Assembly (NCBI GenBank): GCA_029932715.1
Contig: JAOZPO010000030.1
Location: 1 to 11,151 of the forward strand
Direction: 5' to 3'
Length of the DNA: 11,151 nt
From: Halobacteria archaeon
Lineage (GTDB): Archaea; Halobacteriota; Syntropharchaeia; Alkanophagales; Methanospirareceae
Position 1 is the first letter of the stretch; each line of letters begins with the position of its first letter. The translations under genes and the position numbers were made by a program. The notes under the pieces were generated by a model. The model saw nothing but the letters and a program-made list of their open reading frames with translations, made no database searches and had not been told where the DNA came from. Positions 1-5,974 of this stretch are shown one piece after another.

Positions 1-598
1 GGGATACGCGGGTTCGTGACCAAAAGCAAAAATCTTCTTTGCAGGATCAAGTAAAGCCAGATGCTCTTCTAACCACGCGAATTGGGGACCATTCCGCGGA
101 ATATTCCCACGTGTATCCTCCCTGTATTCATCCAGCACAACAATGTATAGATTATCATATTCCGCTATGTAGGTCGTGCGAAGAGAATCGTCATAAATAG
201 TATAGTGTGTTCGGTAACGATGGATACAGATTCGAGATGTTCACCTCATCCCCCACATCCATCTCGTGATTGCCGACCACCCAATAGGTTTGTAGCCCTG
301 ACAGTTCGACATCAGTATAATTCTCCTTATTCACCAGCACATAATCCATATCACCGGGCAACACCATGAAATCGAGCCCATCCTTATTCGGCTTAATGAA
401 CTGGAGCGTCTTATTGAACTCATCGTACTGCGTTCTGCTGTCTGCACCAACCACAAAACAATCGCAGCCAGCAGGGCATGAGAACCCTACGCGATCTGCC
501 GCAGCCGTGCCGCACATCAGCACCGCCAAAGTGCATAGCGTGGCTAATATCACTATGCTGCACCTTTTCTTCCCGATTATTCTACTGGCCTTCATCAT
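1..598 (-). pseudogene. Secreted calcineurin-like metallophosphoesterase, frameshifted, 3' end outside window
   Basis: The start is ATG 598-596, one codon before a second ATG, with a GGGGG stretch just upstream. A basic N-terminus and a hydrophobic stretch (VILATLCTLAVLMC) ending in TAAA form a signal peptide, so the enzyme should act outside the cell. Metallophosphoesterase motifs follow: VVGADSRT (D-x-R in place of the usual D-x-H), LPGDMD and VVGNHE. The frame stops at TGA 193-191, but homology-like coding continues one base over as DDSLRTTYIAEYDN, then VVLDEYRED and FGHEPAYP (the GH metal-binding block), and runs off the left edge. Removing one A from AAA 195-197 joins the two halves as NTLYYYDDSLRTTY. 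It is therefore a recent one-base insertion or a sequencing error. Substrate is unknown. The fold assignment is fairly safe; the pseudogene status is not. Confidence 0.72.
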
Positions 599-1010
599 AC
601 ACTGCCCCCGTTTCCCGCCTGGCAATCCGCGCCCGCAACCGCAGCACCAGCGTAAAAAAGAATCCGTCAACGCTGCGGGTAATAGTACCTTCCCTATTTC
701 GCGATTTGTTTCATTCACTTTTGCGTTCATGCGGGCACATAAGATGAAATGGATATATAAAACTTTCGGTGCAAAGTACCTGTTTTTGTTTTTGTGTAGC
801 ATGAGAAAAAACCACGCGAATATCGCTTCACTCATTAGTTCATGTGTAGCGTATTTGAAAGAGGGTGAATTCATAAAAGACAAAAACGTATGTAGCTTAG
901 GCTACGCGAGTTTGCCTTTAGCAACTGTTTATGTGATTAACAACAAATCTGTGTTCCCAACACAAAAGCTACGGTAACTCTTCTTTCCTTAATTTGAGCG
1001 TGTATTGTAT
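599..1010. other. Intergenic spacer without a supported gene
   Basis: No reading frame here looks like a protein. The stretch holds a TATA-like box at 754-761, a T-rich run on the plus strand around 780-798, a 5-bp hairpin GTAGC-TTAG-GCTAC at 892-905, and a perfect 6-bp inverted repeat TGTGTT-CCC-AACACA at 950-964. The last lies 46 bases beyond the toxin stop codon and could form a 3' hairpin on the toxin transcript, but no long T-run follows it. Confidence 0.4.
754..761 (-). promoter_or_regulatory. Possible TATA box for the metallophosphoesterase gene
   Basis: The minus strand reads TTTATATA, an exact match to the archaeal box A consensus TTTAWATA. Initiation about 25 bases downstream would fall near 730, leaving a leader of roughly 130 bases before ATG 598. 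An in-frame ATG also lies at 730-728, but the extra 44 residues it would add precede the signal peptide and do not look like protein. Confidence 0.3.
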
Positions 1011-1271
1011 TTATTTGTATGATTTGTACCAGCGCTCGTATTCTTTGTGGTTCTTGAAGCAATGCAGTATGTAGGTTTTGTCTCCTTTGAGATCGTAGAT
1101 TATTCTTGCCTGTTTGGTTATGTTCTCTACGTGGAAGGGTATGCCATGTTTCATGTGCTTGCGTGGGGGCATAGACTGTATCTTCTCCAGGTGTTTAAGG
1201 TATACAGTCTTCAGGTCTTGCGGCAAATTCTCCAGATCCTTTTTGGCATAATCCGAAAAAATAAGTGTCAT
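1011..1271 (-). CDS. RelE/ParE-superfamily toxin
   Basis: This 86-residue basic protein has the layout of RelE/ParE-fold toxins. It opens with a beta strand (MTLIFSDYAKKDLENLP), continues with a helical pair, then strands with ENITKQARIIYDLKGDKTYI, and ends HCFKNHKEYERWYKSYK. R56, H70, H75 and the terminal tyrosines and lysines are candidates for the RNA-contacting residues seen in ribosome-dependent mRNA interferases of this family. Cleavage of mRNA on the ribosome is the likely activity, but ParE-like gyrase inhibition cannot be excluded from sequence alone. It starts 10 bases after the antitoxin stop and has only a weak ribosome-binding sequence, so it probably depends on antitoxin translation. 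Its length is typical and it appears intact. Confidence 0.85.
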   Translation of the reverse strand: MTLIFSDYAKKDLENLPQDLKTVYLKHLEKIQSMPPRKHMKHGIPFHVENITKQARIIYDLKGDKTYILHCFKNHKEYERWYKSYK

Positions 1272-1281
1272 ATTTACTTTA

Positions 1282-1515
1282 CTACTTGAGTATCTTCGTT
1301 ACGTCCTCAAAAGAGTGGGTTTTGACTCTGCCCGCCTCTATTTCTTCCAGCTCAATCTGAACTGCTTTGTGTACCAGCATGAGCTCTTCTTCCTCGAGCA
1401 TCCGCTCATACGCAAGAATCGCCTGCCTTATTACCTCGGTCTGGTTTCCTGCATAACCTTTCTCAATAATCCTCTTTATCGCTGCCTCGTAGGGCACGCC
1501 AAGAATAATATTCAT
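1282..1515 (-). CDS. Ribbon-helix-helix (CopG/MetJ-type) antitoxin
   Basis: This 77-residue protein has an N-terminal ribbon-helix-helix pattern: a short strand (MNIILGVPYEAA), helix IKRIIEKGYAG, then NQTEVIRQAILAYERMLEEEE. A glutamate-rich helix follows (IELEEIEAGRVKTH), ending in DVTKILK. RHH antitoxins dimerise through the strand to bind DNA, and use the C-terminal half to wrap and silence the toxin. It is the first gene of the operon and its start lies just after an inverted repeat containing the promoter box, which fits autorepression by antitoxin or toxin-antitoxin complex. Its order (antitoxin first) and short gap to the RelE-like gene support a type II pair. Confidence 0.83.
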   Translation of the reverse strand: MNIILGVPYEAAIKRIIEKGYAGNQTEVIRQAILAYERMLEEEELMLVHKAVQIELEEIEAGRVKTHSFEDVTKILK

Positions 1516-1536
1516 ATCATCACTCTATGTATAATA

Positions 1537-1569
1537 AATGAACATTGAAATATATAAATAATGTTCATT
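1537..1569 (-). promoter_or_regulatory. Promoter and putative operator of the toxin-antitoxin operon
   Basis: Two perfect 10-bp inverted arms, AATGAACATT (1537-1546) and AATGTTCATT (1560-1569), flank a 13-base AT-rich spacer. On the minus strand that spacer reads ATTTATATATTTC and contains a consensus TATA box about 37 bases upstream of the antitoxin ATG. Expected initiation is around 1525. A bound RHH dimer on each arm would block TBP/TFB access, so this is read as the autoregulatory operator. The repeat is directly visible; repression is inferred. Confidence 0.7.
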
Positions 1570-1651
1570 AATATAGATGGTTTCCAATAAAAACCCTTCC
1601 CTGCCTCGCGAAAAGGCACAAAGTCTAAGCAAGGATTGAAAACGTCTAAAA

Positions 1652-1680
1652 ACTCTGTAGTCTCCGCGCTCTCGGCGGTG
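1652..1680. repeat. Degenerate GAGAGCGCGGAG-type low-complexity element
   Basis: On the minus strand the stretch reads CACCGCCGAGAGCGCGGAGA followed by CTACAGAGT. It resembles the imperfect CACCGCAGAG-GCGCAGAG intergenic repeats seen in some prokaryotic genomes. Only one degenerate copy is present here, immediately beyond the stop codon of the decayed surface-protein gene. Confidence 0.25.
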
Positions 1681-1695
1681 CTAAATTGCAGATTT

Positions 1696-2097
1696 TTAGA
1701 ACGTGTCCCTCGGTCCCCGCAGAAGCAGCGTATGCACACCATGTGGGTCAATATGTAGAGGATGAGAGTGGAGGCTTCGGGGATGGGTGTCATGAACTCG
1801 TTGTGTTGATAGATTTTGCCCGTGCTGCCCGGGAAGCTGTTGTTGTTCTGAATCCAATTTGTTGTAGCTGCATTTGGTGTTCAATGTAATACCTTTCTGC
1901 GAGTTGTTTTCGTTGCCCACAGCCCATCCGAGATTTGAAGTTGCGTTTTCTACAGTGAAGTCAGAAATGATTACATAATTATTACCGATTGCAGAGGCAT
2001 AGTCGCCAGTGGCGTTAGCAGTGCAGTTCCGGTAGCGGGATGTTAAAATTTTACCAAGACATGAACCGCCGCGGAGCGTCATGTTCATCCCCGTCAC
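1696..2097 (-). pseudogene. Decayed 3' fragment of a surface protein with a PEP/PEF-CTERM-like tail
   Basis: One frame from 2097 encodes an Asn/Thr/Gly-rich, beta-helix-like segment (TLRGGS, NCTANATGDYASAIGN, VIISDFTVENATSNLG). It slips near 1855: the natural continuation, IQNNNSFPGSTGKIYQHNEF, lies in another frame. Removing one base of the CC at 1854-1855 restores it. The restored frame then reads MTPIPEASTLILYILTHM, a PIPEAST motif plus a hydrophobic stretch, as in C-terminal sorting signals (PEP-CTERM or archaeal PEF-CTERM). The basic end LLLRGPRDTF and stop TAA 1698-1696 are back in the first frame, so a second slip is likely. There is no N-terminal signal peptide, so the 5' part is missing. 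A possible TATA box (CTTTTATAG, 2122-2130) and GAGGTGA before ATG 2088 may be coincidental. Confidence 0.5.
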
Positions 2098-2241
2098 CTC
2101 AACAATTCATTTAGGATTACACTATAAAAGAAAGCTTTTCTGTCAATAGGTACACTCTTTAGCACCTCTATTCCGTCATCCCACTGTCCAGCCACTAAAC
2201 TTCTCCTCTCCGTGCCTTACCAGCTCATACGAGGTGATCTA

Positions 2242-2265
2242 ACGCTTCTACAACAAGAGAAGCGT
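2242..2265 (-). terminator. Hairpin downstream of rps8e, putative 3' end of the sua5-rps8e transcript
   Basis: A perfect 8-bp stem, ACGCTTCT/AGAAGCGT, with an 8-base loop begins 13 bases after the rps8e stop codon. On the minus strand it is preceded by a TTTTT run, but no T-run follows. It could be a processing or stability hairpin rather than a true terminator. Confidence 0.4.
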
Positions 2266-2278
2266 CTAAGTTTAAAAA

Positions 2279-2653
2279 TCAAATCATCTTCGCATTCACA
2301 ATCCCATCACGACCTGGTCTGCTTGTAACTACGGCATCGCCGAGGTCAGTCTCTATAACCGCGCCCTTGGTTGTTATATTCCGCCTGACAAAGAACGTAT
2401 TAGCGGTATTACTTTTCACTGTCACGATCCTCGACTTTTTCGTTATGCCGCTTTTCGGATCCGAAACATTTGCAAATTCACATCGTAACAGTCGGACTTT
2501 CACGTTTCCACCCCTTGTTCTTACCTTCTTTCTGCGTTCCGTTCCAATAACTGTATCCGTCTCCGGTCTCCCTGCCTCATACGCCTTCTTCCTCCTGTTA
2601 TAGTGAAGTCTACCCCCAGTATATTTCCGCGTTGACCTGCCCTGCCATCTCAT
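2279..2653 (-). CDS. rps8e: 30S ribosomal protein S8e
   Basis: This 124-residue basic protein is a full-length archaeal S8e (eS8), a small-subunit protein shared by archaea and eukaryotes. The N-terminal signature MRWQGRSTRKYTGGR is clear, followed by KKAYEAGRPETDT and a KVRTRGGNVKVR block, then SRIVTVKSNTANTFFVRRNI and a C-terminal GRDGIVNAKMI. The start ATG has GGAG 10 bases upstream. It is the last gene of the cluster that begins with sua5, 16 bases after the four-CxxC gene, and a hairpin follows its stop codon. Confidence 0.97.
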   Translation of the reverse strand: MRWQGRSTRKYTGGRLHYNRRKKAYEAGRPETDTVIGTERRKKVRTRGGNVKVRLLRCEFANVSDPKSGITKKSRIVTVKSNTANTFFVRRNITTKGAVIETDLGDAVVTSRPGRDGIVNAKMI

Positions 2654-2669
2654 TTTATGATTCTCCTAT

Positions 2670-2831
2670 TCATGGACCTATAAAACCACATTCCTCACAC
2701 CTGTATAAGTTACTTTGCTTCCTGCATTTCGCGCATCTACCTATCTCAACCTTTCCACATTTAGGGCACGGAAAGACCGTGTAACCTTCTCCCAGCAGCT
2801 TTACCCTGCAAGACGTGCAATACTCTGTCAT
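2670..2831 (-). CDS. Small zinc-ribbon protein with four CxxC pairs
   Basis: This 53-residue protein, starting [10 protein letters not shown] and ending [10 protein letters not shown], has four evenly spaced pairs: CTSC (5-8), CPKC (22-25), CAKC (33-36) and CEEC (45-48). That can bind two zinc ions. It resembles the family of small archaeal zinc-finger proteins typified by haloarchaeal HVO_2753; a role linked to translation is only suggested by its neighbours. It begins inside the 3' end of sua5 (71-base overlap, different frame), with GAGGGAG about 5 bases before the ATG. It stops 16 bases before rps8e. The cysteine pattern makes this frame coding with high likelihood, so the sua5 tail is the more doubtful partner of the overlap. 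Confidence 0.85.
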   Translation of the reverse strand: MTEYCTSCRVKLLGEGYTVFPCPKCGKVEIGRCAKCRKQSNLYRCEECGFIGP

Positions 2832-3387
2832 ATTCTGCTCCCTCTCGTAATATTTTTATCCCCTTCGCTTCTTTCACCACCACCGTGGATGGCATACTAT
2901 ATTCACATTTACCTCCATTTATAATAATATCTGCATTTATCTCTACTTCTTCTACACGTGTGGGTGGCTTTCTGCCCGATATATTAGCACTTGTCGCGGT
3001 TATGGGTCCTGCTTCTTTTATTATACGTGTAGCGAGTTCGTTATCCGGGTACCGTATGCCAACAATCTCTGACCCTGCAGTTAAAACGTCCGGAACTATA
3101 TCCTTTTTACGCAGCAATACCGTAATGGGTCCCGGCAGCAACTCGGTTAGTAGTCCTAAGTATTCCCTATCTATGTACGCAACCTCATGCAACATCTCAA
3201 ACGAGGAAACAGCGAGGGAAATGGGTAGAGATATGTCTCTCTTCTTTATAATATATACTCTCCTGATCGCTTCTTCTGATAGCGCATCCGCACCCAGACC
3301 ATATACCGTTTCGGTTGGATAAATCACAGTACCGCCTTCTTTTAGTATCGCTATCGCAGTTCTTATCTGGTCTTCTTCTATGTGCAT
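2761..3387 (-). CDS. sua5: L-threonylcarbamoyladenylate synthase (Sua5/YrdC family)
   Basis: The enzyme makes threonylcarbamoyl-AMP from threonine, bicarbonate and ATP, the first step of t6A37 formation on ANN-decoding tRNAs; KEOPS completes the transfer. Visible signatures are [10 protein letters not shown] (residues 23-32), IKKRD (47-51, the usual KxR site), LLPGPIT (83-89), GIRYPD (110-115) and TSANISG (132-138). At 208 residues it is a single YrdC-domain protein without the C-terminal Sua5 domain. Family members often stop soon after the ILREGA block (179-184); here another 24 residues are read through the four-CxxC gene. First gene of the minus-strand cluster with rps8e, and divergent from mptG across 106 bases. 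No strong ribosome-binding site is visible, so the message may be nearly leaderless. Confidence 0.93.
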   Translation of the reverse strand: MHIEEDQIRTAIAILKEGGTVIYPTETVYGLGADALSEEAIRRVYIIKKRDISLPISLAVSSFEMLHEVAYIDREYLGLLTELLPGPITVLLRKKDIVPDVLTAGSEIVGIRYPDNELATRIIKEAGPITATSANISGRKPPTRVEEVEINADIIINGGKCEYSMPSTVVVKEAKGIKILREGAEYDRVLHVLQGKAAGRRLHGLSVP

Positions 3388-3451
3388 TTCTCAAACTTTA
3401 CGCCTCTTATCTTATATCATCTTTAACTACCTCAGCACACCTTTAACGCAG

Positions 3452-3460
3452 CTTTTTATT
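3452..3460 (+). promoter_or_regulatory. Possible TATA box for mptG
   Basis: CTTTTTATT lies 34 bases before the chosen ATG (3494). Initiation about 25 bases downstream would leave a leader of only about 10 bases. The match to TTTAWATA is imperfect. Confidence 0.35.
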
Positions 3461-3493
3461 CTACTACGTCAAATCGTGCACATAATTGATAAT

Positions 3494-4486
3494 ATGAGCG
3501 TCTTTATAACCTCGCCGAGCAGGCTCCACTTCGCTCTTATAGACCTGAACGGTGATCTTGGGCGTGTAGATGGTGGGATAGGAGTGGCATTGAATGAGCC
3601 CTCGTTACTGATAGAGGTATCGGCAGTTGATAAAGAAGAAGGGAATCCAGAAGCAGTTATCCCTGTATTGGAACAGATAAGAAGCAGAATAGAACCAGCG
3701 CTAACTGCGAATTACCATGTGAAGCTATTAAAGAAATTACCATCACATGCCGGTTTGGGCTCTAAGACACAATTGTCGTTGTGTGTGGCAAAAGCGATTA
3801 GCGTGCTGGAGAACAGGAACTATAGCGCTGTGGAACTGGCAAAACTGGTAGGTAGAGGAGGCACTTCCGGTATCGGCACGGCTGCTTTTGAGAATGGTGG
3901 TTTCATCTTAGACGGTGGTCACGTATTTCGAAAGACGGAGAGCACGAAAGGAATGGAGATAAAAACGAGCTTCTTGCCTTCTTCTGCCTCTAATGTCGCT
4001 CCACCACCTGTTCTCTTTCAGCATCCGCTCCCCGAAGATTGGTTCTTTATCGTCGCGATACCTGATGTGATGCGCGGTGCGCATGGTTCTGACGAGATAG
4101 AAATTTTCAAACGGTACTGCCCGATAGAGAAGGGAGAAGTGGAGAAGATCAGCCGGATAGTTCTTATGCAGATTCTGCCTTCTGTGCTTGAAAGGGACAT
4201 AAATACTTTCGCGGGCGCTTTAACTACGCTACAGGGGATAGGGTTCAAACGGATAGAGACAGAACTTCAGCATAGCCTGATAAAAGAGCTGTTTCTATTC
4301 TTCGCTGATCGTGCGTTAGGGCATGGCATGTCCTCTTTTGGTCCCGCAACGTATGCAATAGTAAGAGGCGGGAAAAGGGCAAAGGCACTCGCCGAATCTA
4401 CACGCGAATTCTTTAGCGAGCGGCATGTACGCGCTCTGGTGAGTTATTCTAATGCGAATACGGGCGGTAGTGGAGTGCGTGATTAA
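3494..4486 (+). CDS. mptG: Beta-ribofuranosylaminobenzene 5'-phosphate synthase
   Basis: This GHMP-superfamily enzyme condenses 4-hydroxybenzoate or p-aminobenzoate with PRPP, losing CO2 and PPi, to commit the aryl moiety to tetrahydromethanopterin. The N-terminus SVFITSPSRLHFALIDLNG is typical of the family. RVDGGIGVAL (24-33) and the glycine loop LPSHAGLGSKTQ (82-93) form the nucleotide/phosphate site, followed by VGRGGTSGIGTAAFENGGF and GAHGSDEIE. At 330 residues it is full length. The frame is open further upstream, but ATG 3494 gives the family N-terminus; the extra 38 residues are hydrophobic and unlike any domain. It stands alone, divergent from sua5 and convergent with the endonuclease gene 8 bases away. 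Its presence implies a methanopterin-based C1 pathway. Confidence 0.92.
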   Translation: MSVFITSPSRLHFALIDLNGDLGRVDGGIGVALNEPSLLIEVSAVDKEEGNPEAVIPVLEQIRSRIEPALTANYHVKLLKKLPSHAGLGSKTQLSLCVAKAISVLENRNYSAVELAKLVGRGGTSGIGTAAFENGGFILDGGHVFRKTESTKGMEIKTSFLPSSASNVAPPPVLFQHPLPEDWFFIVAIPDVMRGAHGSDEIEIFKRYCPIEKGEVEKISRIVLMQILPSVLERDINTFAGALTTLQGIGFKRIETELQHSLIKELFLFFADRALGHGMSSFGPATYAIVRGGKRAKALAESTREFFSERHVRALVSYSNANTGGSGVRD

Positions 4487-4494
4487 AGTAGCCA

Positions 4495-5733
4495 TCAAAA
4501 GTCAAATAAAGAAAGCTGCTGCTTACTTTCTATCTCCTCCTCTTCTCCCGCATCTTCTCCACTTCCTTCTGGGTTCAGCACTATAACACCGTATTTGCCA
4601 CCGCCACCAGGAATAACGGATATTTTACCAGTCCTGAATGCGCTTATCGCCTCTACTACACGATCATCAAGCTCTACGCCTCTGATCTCAGCTATCGAGG
4701 TATCCAGCAGCACGTTAACTTCGGTGCCAAATTCGGCTAATAGCGAGTCCCATATCCCTGTTACCGTCTTTGAACTTGCGGACTTCTGCACTGCCAATCC
4801 TATTATCTCAGCCAGTGGTATCAGGTGCAGATAAGGAGGTCTATGCTCTGGATGTGCACCATCGCAATCCGCAAGCTCATTTACTCTATCTCGCACTCCT
4901 TTCTTTATCATGCCTCTACATTCACATCGCCATTTCCTTAGTATCGCCTCGCGTAGCGAATAATGCTTATAGCACCTTATACAGGCACTCTCGTTATACT
5001 TGCCCTCCTTCGGCGGCATGCCAATGTTGAGCACAGGTTTCATGCCTTTCCTCCTCTCTATCGCCGCTTTCAAATCTTCAAAAGTCATATCCTGCATCTG
5101 GAAACGGTTGAACTCCCTCGCCAGCCGAATGGGATACGGTGAATGTGCATCTGAATTAGTCAGAAACGTGAGATTGTGCAATTCACTTATCTTATCTGCA
5201 TAAGACGTATCTGCACTCAAGCCTAACTCCACAAATGATATATATCCGCTCATGTCTCCATAACAGTCCTTCAGTGAATTGTGATATGCGTATAAAGCAG
5301 TCCATGGTGTGAACGCATGGCAAGGGCCAATAAGTGCTTCCACATCTTCTGCATCTTCCGCTATTTCCTCCCCGCTCATTCTCACTGAAGGTCTACCATC
5401 AGAATCAATATCTGTCGAATACTTCCTGAAAGACTCGTATAATTCCTCCGCCTTTGCGATAGAGGGCAATATGAGCAGGTGATGTACTCTCTTAATATCC
5501 TCTACCTCTACGGTGAGCACGAAATTAGTGCCTTCTTCCTTAAAGTAGAAAAAACCGTCTTTTTCGTGCAGTTCCCTTATCCCGGTCAGCCATTTGGGGT
5601 GTAAACAATCGCCCGTGCCAAGTAACTGTATCCCTTTCCTCGCGGCTCCCTTAGCCAGCGTGGGTAAATCCATCCGAGGTGAAGTAGCAGCCGAGTAGCT
5701 CGAGTGTATATGCAAATCGGAATTGATTATCAT
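4495..5733 (-). CDS. Endonuclease Q (PHP-domain DNA repair nuclease)
   Basis: EndoQ cuts 5' of deaminated bases and abasic sites in archaeal DNA. The PHP active site is complete: DLHIH (6-10), GTGDCLHP (39-46), E76 in VLTVEVED, PCHAFTPW (137-144) and NSDAHSPY (193-200), all metal ligands. A zinc-finger module follows with C251/C254 and C270/C272; the second pair is CxC, one residue shorter than the usual CxxC. Then comes IKKGVRDRVNELAD and a helical C-terminal domain with VIPGGGGKYG. A glutamate-rich linker leads to the last residues QLSLFDF, a PIP-box-like Q-x-x-L-x-x-F that suggests tethering to PCNA. The 412 residues are full length. An AAAGGA sequence lies just upstream of the ATG, and tRNA-Met ends 34 bases before it on the same strand. 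Confidence 0.9.
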   Translation of the reverse strand: MIINSDLHIHSSYSAATSPRMDLPTLAKGAARKGIQLLGTGDCLHPKWLTGIRELHEKDGFFYFKEEGTNFVLTVEVEDIKRVHHLLILPSIAKAEELYESFRKYSTDIDSDGRPSVRMSGEEIAEDAEDVEALIGPCHAFTPWTALYAYHNSLKDCYGDMSGYISFVELGLSADTSYADKISELHNLTFLTNSDAHSPYPIRLAREFNRFQMQDMTFEDLKAAIERRKGMKPVLNIGMPPKEGKYNESACIRCYKHYSLREAILRKWRCECRGMIKKGVRDRVNELADCDGAHPEHRPPYLHLIPLAEIIGLAVQKSASSKTVTGIWDSLLAEFGTEVNVLLDTSIAEIRGVELDDRVVEAISAFRTGKISVIPGGGGKYGVIVLNPEGSGEDAGEEEEIESKQQLSLFDF

Positions 5734-5767
5734 CAGTCCTTTCCCGTTAATACATTTAAATAGGCGA

Positions 5768-5842
5768 TAGCGGAGGGTGGATTCGAACCACCGATCTCCG
5801 GGTTATGAGCCCGACGGGATCTCCTAACTACCCTACCCCGCT
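5768..5842 (-). tRNA. tRNA-Met (CAU), initiator type
   Basis: A 75-base cloverleaf is read on the minus strand. The acceptor is AGCGGGG/CTCCGCT (A1-U72, one G-U pair), with discriminator A. The D-arm is GGG/CCC with GG in the loop. The anticodon stem-loop is TCGGG-CTCATAA-CCCGG, and the T-arm is GGTGG-TTCGAAT-CCACC. The A1-U72 pair and three consecutive G-C pairs beside the loop are initiator hallmarks in archaea, against elongator Met or CAU-Ile2. The T-loop TTCGAAT differs from the TTCAAAT seen in many archaeal initiators. CCA is not encoded and there is no intron. Confidence 0.93.
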
Positions 5843-5854
5843 TCCACGCATCTA

Positions 5855-5880
5855 TAATATAAATAATACAAAATGAACAT
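5855..5880 (-). promoter_or_regulatory. AT-rich promoter region of the tRNA-Met gene
   Basis: The minus strand reads ATGTTCATTTTGTATTATTT then ATATTA, with TATA-like hexamers TTTATATT (5856-5863) and TTTTGTATT (5864-5872). The second is better spaced (about 26 bases) from the mature 5' end. The distal part ATGTTCATTT shares ten bases with an arm of the toxin-antitoxin operator. Confidence 0.35.
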
Positions 5881-5974
5881 AAAGTCTTTTAGCGTGACCT
5901 TCCAACGCATTTGTTTGTCTTCTTAATAGTTTACACAACCTTCCCCGGAAATGAAAGCGGGTTTAAATGAGGTA

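Noticed and set aside
366..977. A 203-codon plus-strand open frame
   Set aside because: It lies antisense to the metallophosphoesterase, whose motifs and signal peptide are clear, and its product has no domain-like pattern.
1513..1527. GTGATGA sequence resembling a C box of a C/D guide RNA
   Set aside because: No D box or second box pair at proper spacing; it overlaps the antitoxin start.
1632..1642. GGATTGAAAAC, similar to the 3' end of many CRISPR repeats
   Set aside because: It is present once, with no second copy at spacer distance and no leader, so there is no array.
1512..1793. A 93-codon minus-strand ORF as a gene of its own
   Set aside because: Its first residues (MTPIPEAST...) are the end of the frameshifted surface protein; the rest is read through intergenic DNA into the antitoxin operator.
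2885..3322. A 145-codon plus-strand frame opposite sua5
   Set aside because: All Sua5 signature motifs are on the minus strand; this frame has none.
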